Assembly (NCBI GenBank): GCA_015232865.1
Contig: JADFYU010000003.1
Location: 1-64,000 of the forward strand
DNA from: Magnetococcales bacterium
GTDB lineage: Bacteria > Pseudomonadota > Magnetococcia > Magnetococcales > UBA8363
Length of the DNA: 64,000 nt
Direction of reading: 5' to 3'
In this document: in pieces, positions 18,281-27,004 of the stretch
Layout: every line of letters starts with the position of its first letter
How positions within the stretch are numbered: position 1 is the first letter of the stretch
Translations under genes and position numbers: made by a program
The notes under the pieces: model-generated
Seen by the model: the letters and a program-made list of their open reading frames with translations, nothing else
Told to the model about the DNA's origin: nothing
Database searches by the model: none

Positions 18281-19111
18281 ATGATACTGACCATCAACGA
18301 CACACTGATTGTAGCGGGAAAAACGAACGTCGGTTGTGTGCGCCATCTCAATGAAGACAGTCTCTGTATTGATAAAGAGTTGGGACTGCTCATTGTAGCC
18401 GATGGAATGGGCGGACACCAGAGCGGCGAAAAAGCCAGCAAACAGGTCATCGAAACCGTCCGGGCCTCTCTTAAAGCAGCCCTGGATACGGTTCCGCAAG
18501 AGGCCATTCATTCCGCTCCGCACCAACCCCAGGATCTCTCTGGCAGTGATGACGAAACCACCCTGGATGACATACCCAACCCGGTCATCGCCATGGTTCG
18601 CAACGCCGCCAATCTCGCCAACACCGTCATCAACGATTCCAACCGTCAGCAGTCCTGTGCCGAAGGTACAGGGATGGGATCGACTCTGGTCGGCTTGTGG
18701 TTGCCGCCGTTTAGCGAGGTTCCGGTTATTTTCCACGTCGGGGACAGCCGCCTTTACCTTTTCCGGGAAAGCCGGATGAGTCAGCTTACCCAGGATCATT
18801 CCATGTATCAACGCTGGGTCAATCTCGGCCGGAAAGGACCGGCGCCGGCAAGAAACATTTTACTTCAAGCGGTCGGCCCAACCGAACACATCACCTCCGA
18901 CATTCGCTTCAAAGAGATGTTCCGAGGCGATGTCGTCCTGCTCTGCTCGGACGGATTGACCTCCATGGTCTCCACCGAGAACATCCATGCGGTTTTATCG
19001 ATAGCTCAAGAGGATAATCTGGAAGAGGTGGCCGACCAACTGATCGAGCTGGCACGAGAGGGTGGCGGAAAAGATAACATTACAGTCATTGTTGGTCTAT
19101 TCATCAAATAG
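18281..19111 (+). CDS. PP2C-family serine/threonine protein phosphatase
   Basis: About 276 residues from ATG 18281; an upstream in-frame extension to 18137 is unconserved. PP2C metal motifs: RHLNEDS (Asp26), VADGMGGHQSGE (Asp41-Gly42), GMGSTLVG, FHVGDSRLYL, LLCSDGLTSM and GGKDNITVIV near the end, so all metal-binding Asp positions appear intact. It should dephosphorylate Ser/Thr-phosphorylated proteins using Mn/Mg. The next gene, 59 bp on, encodes an adenylate cyclase with an FHA domain, a phosphothreonine reader, so the pair likely acts in one pathway. No kinase is nearby. Confidence 0.92.
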   Translation: MILTINDTLIVAGKTNVGCVRHLNEDSLCIDKELGLLIVADGMGGHQSGEKASKQVIETVRASLKAALDTVPQEAIHSAPHQPQDLSGSDDETTLDDIPNPVIAMVRNAANLANTVINDSNRQQSCAEGTGMGSTLVGLWLPPFSEVPVIFHVGDSRLYLFRESRMSQLTQDHSMYQRWVNLGRKGPAPARNILLQAVGPTEHITSDIRFKEMFRGDVVLLCSDGLTSMVSTENIHAVLSIAQEDNLEEVADQLIELAREGGGKDNITVIVGLFIK

Positions 19112-19170
19112 CCAAACAATACGGACACAAGACGCGCAACCGTAGAGATTTTGAGTGATACGAGGATATT

Positions 19171-20064
19171 ATGCGAGTAAACAACACATTAGCGATCATG
19201 TTTGCAGATATTGCTGGCAGCACCAAACTCTATGAAACCGTTGGTGACGCCAAAGCCCGTGAACTGACAGCCAACTGTCTTGGTTTGCTTTCCAACATTA
19301 CCAAAGAGTGTGACGGTGTCGTCATCAAAACAATCGGTGATGAAATCATGTGCACATTTCCCAACGCCGACACGGCCGCACAGGCCGCCATACGCATGCA
19401 GGAAGAGGTGCAAGATAGTGCCGTACATTGGGGCTCTACCCTGCATATCCGCATCGGTTTTCATTTTGGTGATGTCATCGAAGAGAACGGAGATGTCTTC
19501 GGCGACGCGGTCAACCTATCGGCTCGGATGGCCGCCCAGGCCAAGGGAGATCAAATCATTACCACCGGTGAGACGTTGGACCTCATGAGCCCCTATCTGG
19601 CCAGCGACGGACGGGAACTCATCAAGGCCCATGTCAAGGGGAAGGCCGATCCCATTCGAATCTGTGAGCTGACCTGGGGTGAGGAGGAAGAGCTGACCAT
19701 CATGGGCGGCATGGAGACCGTTCCCAACACCCTTCAACAGGAACAATCCGCCTTGACCGCCACCTTTGGCGCACAAGAACTGGTGGTCAATGAAAGCAAT
19801 CCCGTCGTCACCATGGGCCGCGGCAAAACCAACGCCCTGGTCATCCCGGACCACATGTCTTCCCGCAATCATGCCAAGTTTGAAGCTCGTCGAGGTCGCA
19901 TCTATCTGATCGACCAAAGCACCAACGGAACCTACATCACCCCCAAGGGCGAACAGACCATCTTTGTCCATCGAGACGAGCACATCCTCCATGACAGCGG
20001 CGTAATCGGCCTGGGCCACGAAGTCAACACCACCGACCCCCTGGCCATCCACTACCGTTCATAA
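19171..20064 (+). CDS. Class III adenylate cyclase with C-terminal FHA domain
   Basis: 297 residues. The catalytic domain (about 5-170) has metal Asp13 (FADIAGST) and Asp57 (KTIGDE), adenine-specifying Lys53 and Asp112 (VFGDAVNLSAR), and transition-state Asn115/Arg119, so adenylate rather than guanylate cyclase is expected. The FHA domain (about 205-285) has GR at 216-217, SSRNH (230-234) and NGT (252-254), the residues that hold phosphothreonine. There is no membrane segment. GAGGA lies upstream of the ATG. Follows the PP2C gene: phosphorylation state probably tunes cAMP output. Confidence 0.92.
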   Translation: MRVNNTLAIMFADIAGSTKLYETVGDAKARELTANCLGLLSNITKECDGVVIKTIGDEIMCTFPNADTAAQAAIRMQEEVQDSAVHWGSTLHIRIGFHFGDVIEENGDVFGDAVNLSARMAAQAKGDQIITTGETLDLMSPYLASDGRELIKAHVKGKADPIRICELTWGEEEELTIMGGMETVPNTLQQEQSALTATFGAQELVVNESNPVVTMGRGKTNALVIPDHMSSRNHAKFEARRGRIYLIDQSTNGTYITPKGEQTIFVHRDEHILHDSGVIGLGHEVNTTDPLAIHYRS

Positions 20065-20098
20065 GGATCGTAGAAAAAACCAAACTCAGGAAGACCCG

Positions 20099-20992
20099 CT
20101 ATTTTTCAGCATGAAACGAAGAGCGGGAGAGCGGGTGGCTTTCGACTCTCGCAAACCCCATGGCCAATCCCTGTTTTTTCAACTCGGCAAAAACCTCCGG
20201 GGGCCAATAGCGCTTGACGGGGTGGTGGGCCAGACTCGGGCGAAGATATTGGCCAATGGTCAGGTAGGAGACGCCGACCCGCCGGAGGTCGGCCAGCACG
20301 TCCAGAACTTCGGACAGCTGCTCGCCCAGCCCCAACATCAGACCGCTTTTGGCCGTCACGCCCGGCCCGACCGCAGCTCCCTGGCGCAGCACCTCCAGGG
20401 AACAGGCATAGTCGGCGGCGGGCCGGACTGACGAGTAGAGACGGGGTACGGTTTCGACGTTATGGTTGAACACCTCGGGACGAACCGACAGAACCTGCTG
20501 CAACGCCCCCGGCTTATCCCGAAAATCCGGGGTGAGAAGCTCGACGGTCGGGGCCGGGTCCAAACCGCGCAGGGCCTGAACACAGGCGACAAAATGAGCG
20601 GCTCCACCGTCGACCAGATCGTCCCGGTCCACCGAGGTGATCACCACATGGCTCAGCTTCATGGTTTTGACCGCCTGAAGCAGACGAATCGGTTCCTGGT
20701 CGTCCACCGGGCCGGGACGACCGGTTTGGACATCACAGAATGCACACCGTCGGGTACAGATGTTGCCCAAAATCATGAAGGCGGCGGCTCCTTCGTGCCA
20801 ACACAGCCCGACATTGGGACAGGCGGCCGATTCGCACACCGTATGGAGGCCATTCTCTTTGACCACTTTTCGAATTTCGAGGTAGCCTGGCGAGGTCGGA
20901 GCTTTGACCTTCAACCAGCGGGGCTTGCCGGCAAACGGACTTTTTTTCTGCTTGTCACCCTCACTTTTGGAGGAATCTTCATCCCCGGTCAT
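20099..20992 (-). CDS. lipA: Lipoyl synthase
   Basis: 297 residues. Radical SAM enzyme that inserts two sulfurs into protein-bound octanoate. Auxiliary cluster: [13 protein letters not shown] (C-x4-C-x5-C); SAM cluster: CTRRCAFC (CxxxCxxC). Also [19 protein letters not shown] and VMLGLGE-like [12 protein letters not shown] typical N-terminal [15 protein letters not shown] precedes. LipB is not adjacent. It overlaps the DHH phosphoesterase by 4 bp, so the two are translationally coupled. Confidence 0.97.
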   Translation of the reverse strand: MTGDEDSSKSEGDKQKKSPFAGKPRWLKVKAPTSPGYLEIRKVVKENGLHTVCESAACPNVGLCWHEGAAAFMILGNICTRRCAFCDVQTGRPGPVDDQEPIRLLQAVKTMKLSHVVITSVDRDDLVDGGAAHFVACVQALRGLDPAPTVELLTPDFRDKPGALQQVLSVRPEVFNHNVETVPRLYSSVRPAADYACSLEVLRQGAAVGPGVTAKSGLMLGLGEQLSEVLDVLADLRRVGVSYLTIGQYLRPSLAHHPVKRYWPPEVFAELKKQGLAMGFARVESHPLSRSSFHAEK

Positions 20993-22083
20993 TCCACTTC
21001 CACTCCGATACTGGAAAAAAACTTGCGGCGGATTTTTTCATCAAAGGCCTTCCACTTGAGTTGAGCCAGATCGGCATCGTCCTGACCGGATAAAAATCCC
21101 AGAGGAATTTCAAACCCGCCCGCACTGCTCTTTCCCCCGCCATAAAAATTGCCGTTTTCCATGCGACCCAGAGCCTCCTTCAAAAAACTGTCCGGCCCCA
21201 ACGCCACTTCAGTGGTTCGCAACGAACCATGAATCACCTCACTACCCTGACTTTGGATGACAATCCCATAAACGACAACCGTATGCACCGCCGCTTCAGT
21301 CAGCAAAAAGTCGGCCGCTTGGGGAATGGCATCCCGATCGCTGGATCGCAGATAACCAACACCGGAAAAACAGTATCCCTCTCGAATGACCCGATTTTCC
21401 AACGCCAGACGAATCACCTCCATCACCCGATGGCTGCGTTGTTGATGAAGAATTTCAACCAAAAGGTCATGATCGATAAAAGGTTGCAACAGGGCGGCCG
21501 CCGTAAAATCCAATGGCAGAGCTGAAATCATCGATCCGGTTTCGCTGATGATGCCGTGCATCAAAGCAGTCGCCAGACGTCGATGCTCCGGTTTGGTGGT
21601 TCTCAGATCCATCCCCCCTTTACTGATATACTCGACAAAAATCGAGGCACAGGCTCCCACGGTGCGGATATCGACAAACAACGGATCTTTCAAATAGTCT
21701 TGAATGGCGTGGTGATCGATTATCGCCAGATTTGGCACCCCGGCAGCAACCAAACGTTCGATTAAATTGGAGGTGGTGCCTTGGTTATCGACAAATACGG
21801 CCCCTTGGTACTGGTTAGGCAGAATGGGCTCCGACCCCCAGGCCCGCAGATCTATGTTGAGCAGGTTGATCATGGCGATGTTTTCCTGGTGACTGATTCG
21901 TCCGCCATAGATCAGGTCGCTCTCAATGCCATGCTCTGCGGCTATCAATCGATAGGCATAACCACAGGAGATGGCATCAGGGTCGGGAAAATCCTGTAGA
22001 ATCACCGCATGACGCTCCCCCTCCCGGCCCTTGAAAAGAGAGAAAAAATCGTCTGCCATCTTGTCTGAATATTCCTTATCCAT
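20989..22083 (-). CDS. DHH/DHHA1-family phosphoesterase
   Basis: About 364 residues from ATG 22083, which has AAAGG upstream; a frame from 22119 lacks support. N-terminal DHH domain: [16 protein letters not shown] (motif I), AVFVDNQGT and the name motif AIIDHH; C-terminal DHHA1 has [16 protein letters not shown]. Such stand-alone proteins (NrnA/DhhP type) cut nanoRNA, pAp or c-di-AMP/pApA. Two differences from the usual pattern: motif I His is Gln, and GGGH is GGGK, so metal binding or specificity may be altered. It is upstream of and coupled to lipA. Confidence 0.82.
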   Translation of the reverse strand: MDKEYSDKMADDFFSLFKGREGERHAVILQDFPDPDAISCGYAYRLIAAEHGIESDLIYGGRISHQENIAMINLLNIDLRAWGSEPILPNQYQGAVFVDNQGTTSNLIERLVAAGVPNLAIIDHHAIQDYLKDPLFVDIRTVGACASIFVEYISKGGMDLRTTKPEHRRLATALMHGIISETGSMISALPLDFTAAALLQPFIDHDLLVEILHQQRSHRVMEVIRLALENRVIREGYCFSGVGYLRSSDRDAIPQAADFLLTEAAVHTVVVYGIVIQSQGSEVIHGSLRTTEVALGPDSFLKEALGRMENGNFYGGGKSSAGGFEIPLGFLSGQDDADLAQLKWKAFDEKIRRKFFSSIGVEVE

Positions 22084-22244
22084 CACACACCTTTGATCTA
22101 TGCAAAACAGTTTTGACAATCAAACGATATCCATTCGTCAATCATCCTCTTTGATTTACTGATCCACCCACCCTCGATCAACCGCCGTTTTCAGGTTCAA
22201 CTCCAAACGCCGACAAAGCATCCGCAAACAAAATCACAGATCGA

Positions 22245-23723
22245 CTATACGGACTCCGGCCCGGTCGGATAGCTCTGCACGGTAAAAACCAACAGGTGGG
22301 TCTCGGCATCCTGCCAGGCGGTTGCTGTCAAACCAGCCGTAATCGACAGGTTTCGCAAGGTCTCCTCGACGGTCCACCCTTTCTCGATGGGTATATTGGG
22401 CAGATAGGCGGCTGAATGTTTACCGTTTTCGAGTACAAGGCCATGGCGACCCAACTCGAATGATTGTGGAGAAGAGAGTTTTTCCAGAGCGCTGATCGTT
22501 CGTATTTTCAGGGTCAGGTGAGGAAATTCAGCCGCAGTCAGGGGGGAGAACCCGCCTGACTGCCGTACCGCCGCGATCACATTGTCCAAAACCATTCGGT
22601 AGAGCGACTTGGAGGGGGTTATGGTTCCCAAAGAGCGACGCAACTCATTCCCATTGGTGATGCTGATAAACACCCCCCGTTTTTGCTGAAGAGAAAAAGG
22701 CAGCAGGCGGATGTCGATCAATTTATCCAAAGAGAGCCGCTCAACTTGAGTCACCACCATGGCCCGCATCGCTTTTTGGGCCATCTCATGGAGAATCGGC
22801 AGATCACGGCCTCGGAGTTGACGATCCCGGCTGCCTTTGGCGATGGGCAACGGACTCATGAAAAGCCCCGAACAATAACTGATGGAGTTTTCGGGGCTTT
22901 TGGTTATGGCGGCACTGGTTCGGTAGCGGAAATGGAAGGGAATGCAGCCACCATGGAGTAGATAGAGCATGAGAATGGCCGGAGCAAGAAGGGAGGCGGT
23001 GATCTTGGTTTTGGCCGCATAGTGGGCCAGACCTTCCGGGTCCCAAGTCAAAATGGCATCGACAACCCCCTGATCCAACTGCTGAATCCGAGTCGCCAGA
23101 TGTTCATCCACCGGAAAGGGAACATATCCATGGGTCGGCCCATAATGGGTCAGATCTCCAGAAATAATCAGCAGATCTTCTGAATCCAACCAGGGACGGA
23201 TCAACTCAGCCGCCCGAATAAAATCCCGTTTGCCCATCCCACCCAGCAAAACCGGAACCAGATTCCAACCGATTCCCAACGCCTGTTGCAGAAAGGGAAG
23301 AAGAATCTCAATGCTGGGCTCGCGCTCATGAGCTGACGGATCTCCTTGAAAAAGCGAATCCTGACCCAACTGCCGTATCATCCGGGTGTCCAACGGCACA
23401 GAACCGAGGGGTGTTTCAAATTGATCGACCACCGGCAACGACATCCCCTTGAACGATTGCCCATGAGCCGGACCGATGACCACCACCCGACGATAGGCAT
23501 ACCCCTGAATATGTCTAATCGCCTCAGCGATAATCGAGCCACCCAAAGCGTAGCCGGCATGAGGAACCATCAAAGCCCGCACCGGGACCGGTAGCCTATC
23601 CGGTTTGATGGCGGCCAACAGGCTGTCCACCAACCGGCTCAGCTGGGTCGGATCTGATGGATACCAAATCCCGGCCAACACCGGCGACCGGGATGAGACG
23701 GGTTGGGACGGCATATCGGCCAT
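22245..23723 (-). CDS. Fused MEMO-AMMECR1 protein (AmmeMemoRadiSam components B and A)
   Basis: 492 residues. N-terminal MEMO domain (about 10-280): PVLAGIWYPSDPTQLSRLVDSLL, VPHAGYALGGSIIAEAI and SGDLTHYGPTHGY, with the His residues of the MEMO site. C-terminal AMMECR1 domain (about 310-480): ALRAMVV-type AMRAMVVTQVE, KKRGVFVS-like QKRGVFISITNGNELRRSLGT and SLYRMVLDNVIAAV. In many bacteria the two proteins are separate and form a system with a radical SAM enzyme. I see no matching radical SAM partner next to it. Function of the system is not established. Confidence 0.88.
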   Translation of the reverse strand: MADMPSQPVSSRSPVLAGIWYPSDPTQLSRLVDSLLAAIKPDRLPVPVRALMVPHAGYALGGSIIAEAIRHIQGYAYRRVVVIGPAHGQSFKGMSLPVVDQFETPLGSVPLDTRMIRQLGQDSLFQGDPSAHEREPSIEILLPFLQQALGIGWNLVPVLLGGMGKRDFIRAAELIRPWLDSEDLLIISGDLTHYGPTHGYVPFPVDEHLATRIQQLDQGVVDAILTWDPEGLAHYAAKTKITASLLAPAILMLYLLHGGCIPFHFRYRTSAAITKSPENSISYCSGLFMSPLPIAKGSRDRQLRGRDLPILHEMAQKAMRAMVVTQVERLSLDKLIDIRLLPFSLQQKRGVFISITNGNELRRSLGTITPSKSLYRMVLDNVIAAVRQSGGFSPLTAAEFPHLTLKIRTISALEKLSSPQSFELGRHGLVLENGKHSAAYLPNIPIEKGWTVEETLRNLSITAGLTATAWQDAETHLLVFTVQSYPTGPESV

Positions 23724-23958
23724 AAAAACACTCTCTCTAAAACCTTAAGGAACCGTCCATGAACAATCCTGGAAACGGTGCCAACCACTTCGGTTGCTTG
23801 ACCCTGTCGGCTAATAATCAGACATTCAAATGTTGGATGATCGTGCTTCCGCGTGACGACCTCACCCGGAAATAACTCAAATAACTCATAGTATCGTGAT
23901 TTACCCCCGATTGAAACCGTTTAATCGAGAACCCCGAACGGAGAAACAATAAAAAAAC

Positions 23959-23987
23959 TTGTCAAACTGGTTGACTTACGATAATAT
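23959..23987 (+). promoter_or_regulatory. Sigma-70-type promoter of the TetR gene
   Basis: TTGTCA (-35, 23959-23964) and TAATAT (-10, 23982-23987) separated by 17 bp, about 35 bp upstream of the ATG. Transcription would start within the palindrome at 23989-24001. Confidence 0.7.
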
Positions 23988-23988
23988 T

Positions 23989-24001
23989 TGAACACCGTTC
24001 A
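23989..24001. promoter_or_regulatory. Candidate operator palindrome in the TetR promoter
   Basis: TGAACACCGTTCA, a 5-bp inverted repeat with a 3-bp centre, placed at the expected transcription start just after the -10 box. Autoregulation by the adjacent TetR protein is a reasonable inference. Confidence 0.4.
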
Positions 24002-24022
24002 TATTTTCAAGAAAGGAATACT

Positions 24023-24625
24023 ATGGCTCGACGAACCGATCACTCTCGTGATGAACTGATTGATCTGGTATTAAACCATTCTCAACAAATCATCGAACAA
24101 AAAGGAGTTGCCGCCCTGACCGCACGCAGCATTGCGGCGGCCATTGGTTACTCCCCCGGAACCCTATACAATCTTTTCAACAATATAGACGAGATCATCC
24201 TTCACTTGAACGGCCGAACTCTGGCGGATCTTCATCGGAGTATCGCCAAGGCCATACAGGGCCGCTCAGGCCGGGCACAATTGGACCATCTGATCAGTGC
24301 CTACCTGGATTTTTCCAAAACGGCTGAAACCCGTTGGGCACTGCTGACCCAACACCACCCACCCCGAGATGAACCACTCCCAGACTGGTATCAGGAACAG
24401 GTCGAGCAACTCCTGGAACAACTGGCGTCCATACTGCGCCTACTGCTTCCCGGATGCGGCAATACGGAGATAAAACACAGCGCCGGCGTCTTATGGTGCG
24501 GCCTAAACGGAATCAGCACCAACGCCGGTCAGAACAAACTACCGGGAATGTCCCCCTCCTCCCTGGATGAGATGGCCCGGTCATTGGCTTATAATTATAT
24601 CTCTGGATTAAAACGGGTTGCTTAA
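24023..24625 (+). CDS. TetR/AcrR-family transcriptional regulator
   Basis: 200 residues. N-terminal helix-turn-helix: GVAALTARSIAAAIGYSPGTLYNLFNNIDEII (about 33-64), the standard TetR DNA-binding pattern. The C-terminal ligand domain is variable, with a WHG-like region. AGGA precedes the ATG by about 8 nt. The gene has its own strong promoter with a palindrome across the start point. No obvious target operon is beside it; the MEMO-AMMECR1 gene, divergent with a 299-bp spacer, is a candidate. Ligand unknown. Confidence 0.85.
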   Translation: MARRTDHSRDELIDLVLNHSQQIIEQKGVAALTARSIAAAIGYSPGTLYNLFNNIDEIILHLNGRTLADLHRSIAKAIQGRSGRAQLDHLISAYLDFSKTAETRWALLTQHHPPRDEPLPDWYQEQVEQLLEQLASILRLLLPGCGNTEIKHSAGVLWCGLNGISTNAGQNKLPGMSPSSLDEMARSLAYNYISGLKRVA

Positions 24626-24730
24626 ACTTGGCATTGAGGAAAAATTTATTAAATAAAAAAACACAGGGGGGGGCTGATCAACAGAGACAGACACTAGAGA
24701 GCATCGGCGTGGGAAAAAGGAAGAGAAAAT

Positions 24731-24805
24731 GGCTGGGCCGCCAGGATTCGAACCTGGGAATACCGGAATCAAAATCCGGGGCCTTACCGCTTGGCGACGG
24801 CCCAC
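24731..24805 (-). tRNA. tRNA-Gln (UUG anticodon)
   Basis: 75-nt cloverleaf on the minus strand ending in encoded CCA. The 5' TGGGCCG pairs with 3' CGGCCCA; the T arm is CCAGG/CCTGG with the GGTTCGAATCC loop; the anticodon stem is CCGGA/TCCGG around TTTTGAT, giving anticodon TTG (24771-24773). It begins 9 bp after the ispE stop, so the two are probably co-transcribed, as in many gammaproteobacteria. Confidence 0.95.
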
Positions 24806-24813
24806 CAAACTCA

Positions 24814-25710
24814 CTAAAGACCGCGCACTATACCCGATTTCATCTCGTTTGCAAAGGGATGAATATTAAAAGTTTGACCTTTACTGACTTTCCAAGAAGA
24901 ATATCTTTCTTTTAGAATAGTTACAGCTTGATCCGCCTGTTTTTCACCTTGAAAAACCCCAAAAAGAGATGCCCCACTTCCCGACATCAAGGTGGCAACG
25001 GCTCCGGTGGATTTTAAAGCGGCGGCCATCTCGGCAATGACCGGCGTCATTTGCCGAACAACCGGCTCCAGATCATTTTCCAACAGGGCGACCACCTCTC
25101 CAGCCATAACCGACGCTGGGGTCAGCGGATGACTGTGGAGAGGAAACCGCCCGGCCAACCGGGAAAAAACCTCTGCCGTCGAGATATTCAGACCGGGATT
25201 CAGCAGGACCAACACAGCCGTTGGCAAGCGCGGCAAAAAAGAGAGTCGCTCTCCGACTCCCTCGGCTAAGGCTGCCTCTCCACCCAAAAAAATCGGCACG
25301 TCGGCACCCAGACCGACACCCAACTCAATGAGTTGATCCCGAGTCCAGTTGAGATTCCACAGCTGATTCAAAGCCAGCAAAACCGTCGCAGCATCCGAAG
25401 AGCCGCCCCCCAAACCACCACCATGGGGGATGTTTTTGATCAGATGAATACGAACGCCTTTATCTGTACCAGCAGCCATTTGCAAGGCTTTTGCCCCCTT
25501 GCAGGCCAAATTTTCCTCCGGGCTGGCGGTCACCTCCGGCTGACAGGCAAGATAGATCCCGGAGTCGGCATCCAACCGCTCAAATTCCAAAAAATCAAAG
25601 AGCGGAAAAAAAGTCATGACCGTCTGCAACAGGTGATAACCATCGGGCCGTTGGCCGACGACACGGAGAATCAGATTGACCTTGGCTGGCGCGCTGAATC
25701 GAGCTTTCAT
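24814..25710 (-). CDS. ispE: 4-diphosphocytidyl-2-C-methyl-D-erythritol kinase
   Basis: About 298 residues from the ATG at 25710; an in-frame TTG at 25758 is the only longer alternative. GHMP kinase motifs: the N-terminal APAKVNLILRVVGQRPDGYH and the ATP loop IPHGGGLGGGSSDAATVLLAL; a late MSGSGASLFGVF stretch matches the third motif. Catalyses ATP-dependent phosphorylation in the MEP isoprenoid pathway. tRNA-Gln follows directly; the prs gene usual in gammaproteobacteria is absent here. Confidence 0.96.
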   Translation of the reverse strand: MKARFSAPAKVNLILRVVGQRPDGYHLLQTVMTFFPLFDFLEFERLDADSGIYLACQPEVTASPEENLACKGAKALQMAAGTDKGVRIHLIKNIPHGGGLGGGSSDAATVLLALNQLWNLNWTRDQLIELGVGLGADVPIFLGGEAALAEGVGERLSFLPRLPTAVLVLLNPGLNISTAEVFSRLAGRFPLHSHPLTPASVMAGEVVALLENDLEPVVRQMTPVIAEMAAALKSTGAVATLMSGSGASLFGVFQGEKQADQAVTILKERYSSWKVSKGQTFNIHPFANEMKSGIVRGL

Positions 25711-25940
25711 GGTAAATTTTCTATTTTCAAGGAAAGGCCACAGTGAATATTTGAGCAATTGTGCAGAATAAGGTATACTGCCGTATTGATCAATCTTCTA
25801 TCGTGCATGGAGCTTGGATGCAGACGGATTGCCGTACAAAGAAATCCAGCCGGGGAAAAAGTGACCTGACTCGGATGTAGCTTTTTGACCCGATGCCGAC
25901 AACAGCAAGGAAAAAAGGGTTTTTTCATGGAGCCTACCCG

Positions 25941-26300
25941 ATGAACTTAAAAACCGTTTTGGTTGTAGATGACAGCAAGTTAGCTCAACTGTTGACCAAA
26001 AAAACCATCCAACACTCTTTTCCAGGTTGGAAGGTTCTCTCGGCCCTCAGTGCTGAAGAGGGGCTGTTGGCCATTGAAAAACATCAAATTGACGTCGTGC
26101 TGCTTGACTTTAACATGCCGGGCATGAGCGGACTGGAAATGGCCCAACAGGTGATGAAAAAAGCACCTAACCTGACTGTTCATCTGGTCACGGCCAATAC
26201 CCAGGATAAAATGCGCGAACGGGCAGAGGCTTTGGGCATCGGTTTTATCAGCAAACCGGTATCAGAAGCAAAACTCTTGACCGCTCTGAGCGCAGTCTAG
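25941..26300 (+). CDS. Single-domain response regulator (CheY-like)
   Basis: 119 residues from ATG 25941, which has GGAG 9-12 nt upstream; the frame extends to 25893 without support. Receiver signatures: VLVVDDSKLAQ with the acidic pair, phosphoacceptor Asp in VVLLDFNMPGMSG (about residue 55), Thr-like switch region HLVTANTQ and Lys in ISKPVSEAKL. No output domain. It is first of a four-gene run with a CheC-like phosphatase, hybrid kinase and REC-GGDEF protein, so it may act as a phosphate sink or as a motor or kinase regulator. Confidence 0.92.
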   Translation: MNLKTVLVVDDSKLAQLLTKKTIQHSFPGWKVLSALSAEEGLLAIEKHQIDVVLLDFNMPGMSGLEMAQQVMKKAPNLTVHLVTANTQDKMRERAEALGIGFISKPVSEAKLLTALSAV

Positions 26301-26338
26301 CACCCGATCAGCTGCCAAGCCCTTTAGGAAAAACAAAA

Positions 26339-26983
26339 ATGTTAGAACTGGATGAGGATGAGATTGATGCTCTGAAGGAGCTGTTCAATATCGGTGTCGG
26401 CTGTGCTGCACACTCATTGAGCGAGATGGTCCAGGATGAGGTATTCCTCTCCATTCCATATTTGGAGATCACATCCCGTCAACAGGCCATCGAACTGATT
26501 TTGGAACGGGCGACAAACCAGATTGCCGCCATCAAGCAGCAATTCCACGGCCATTTCAGCGGAACGGCTTTTCTGGTCTATCCGGAATCGAGCAGCCTGG
26601 AACTGGTTCGCAGCTTGATTGGCGAGGATGTTCCCCTGGAGTCATTGACTGAGTTGGAACAAGAGAGCCTTCTTGAAGTCGGCAACATCATTCTCAATGC
26701 TTGTTTGGGTAGTTTTGCCAACATGATGACTCTGGAGTTGGATTTTGACCTGCCGGAGTACATCAAAGGCAGTTGCCGTTCCCTGTTTCGAAAGCAGCCG
26801 AAAGGCTCTGAAAAATCGGATCAAAAGGATAGAACTGAACAAAAAATTGTCTTTCTGATTTTGGATTTCATGACCGGCGAGAAAACAAAAAAAACAAATT
26901 CCATCAAGGGGTTTGTCATGATTCTTCTCGATACGGAAGCTCTCTTCAACTTGAAAGAAAAGCTTAAACAGCTACTGCATTAA
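26339..26983 (+). CDS. CheC-family chemotaxis phosphatase
   Basis: 214 residues. Both CheC active-site motifs are present: Asp10-Glu14-Asn17-Pro40 (DALKELFNIG...P) and Glu113-Asn116-Pro139 (LLEVGNIILNA...P). In CheC-type proteins these act on phosphorylated CheY. The region after residue 145 is charged and rich in Lys/Glu, and a hydrophobic strand pair follows. The gene sits 38 bp behind the CheY-like gene, implying it dephosphorylates that protein. No CheD is present nearby. Confidence 0.85.
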   Translation: MLELDEDEIDALKELFNIGVGCAAHSLSEMVQDEVFLSIPYLEITSRQQAIELILERATNQIAAIKQQFHGHFSGTAFLVYPESSSLELVRSLIGEDVPLESLTELEQESLLEVGNIILNACLGSFANMMTLELDFDLPEYIKGSCRSLFRKQPKGSEKSDQKDRTEQKIVFLILDFMTGEKTKKTNSIKGFVMILLDTEALFNLKEKLKQLLH

Positions 26984-27004
26984 AGGACCATCTTCGACCC
27001 TCTC

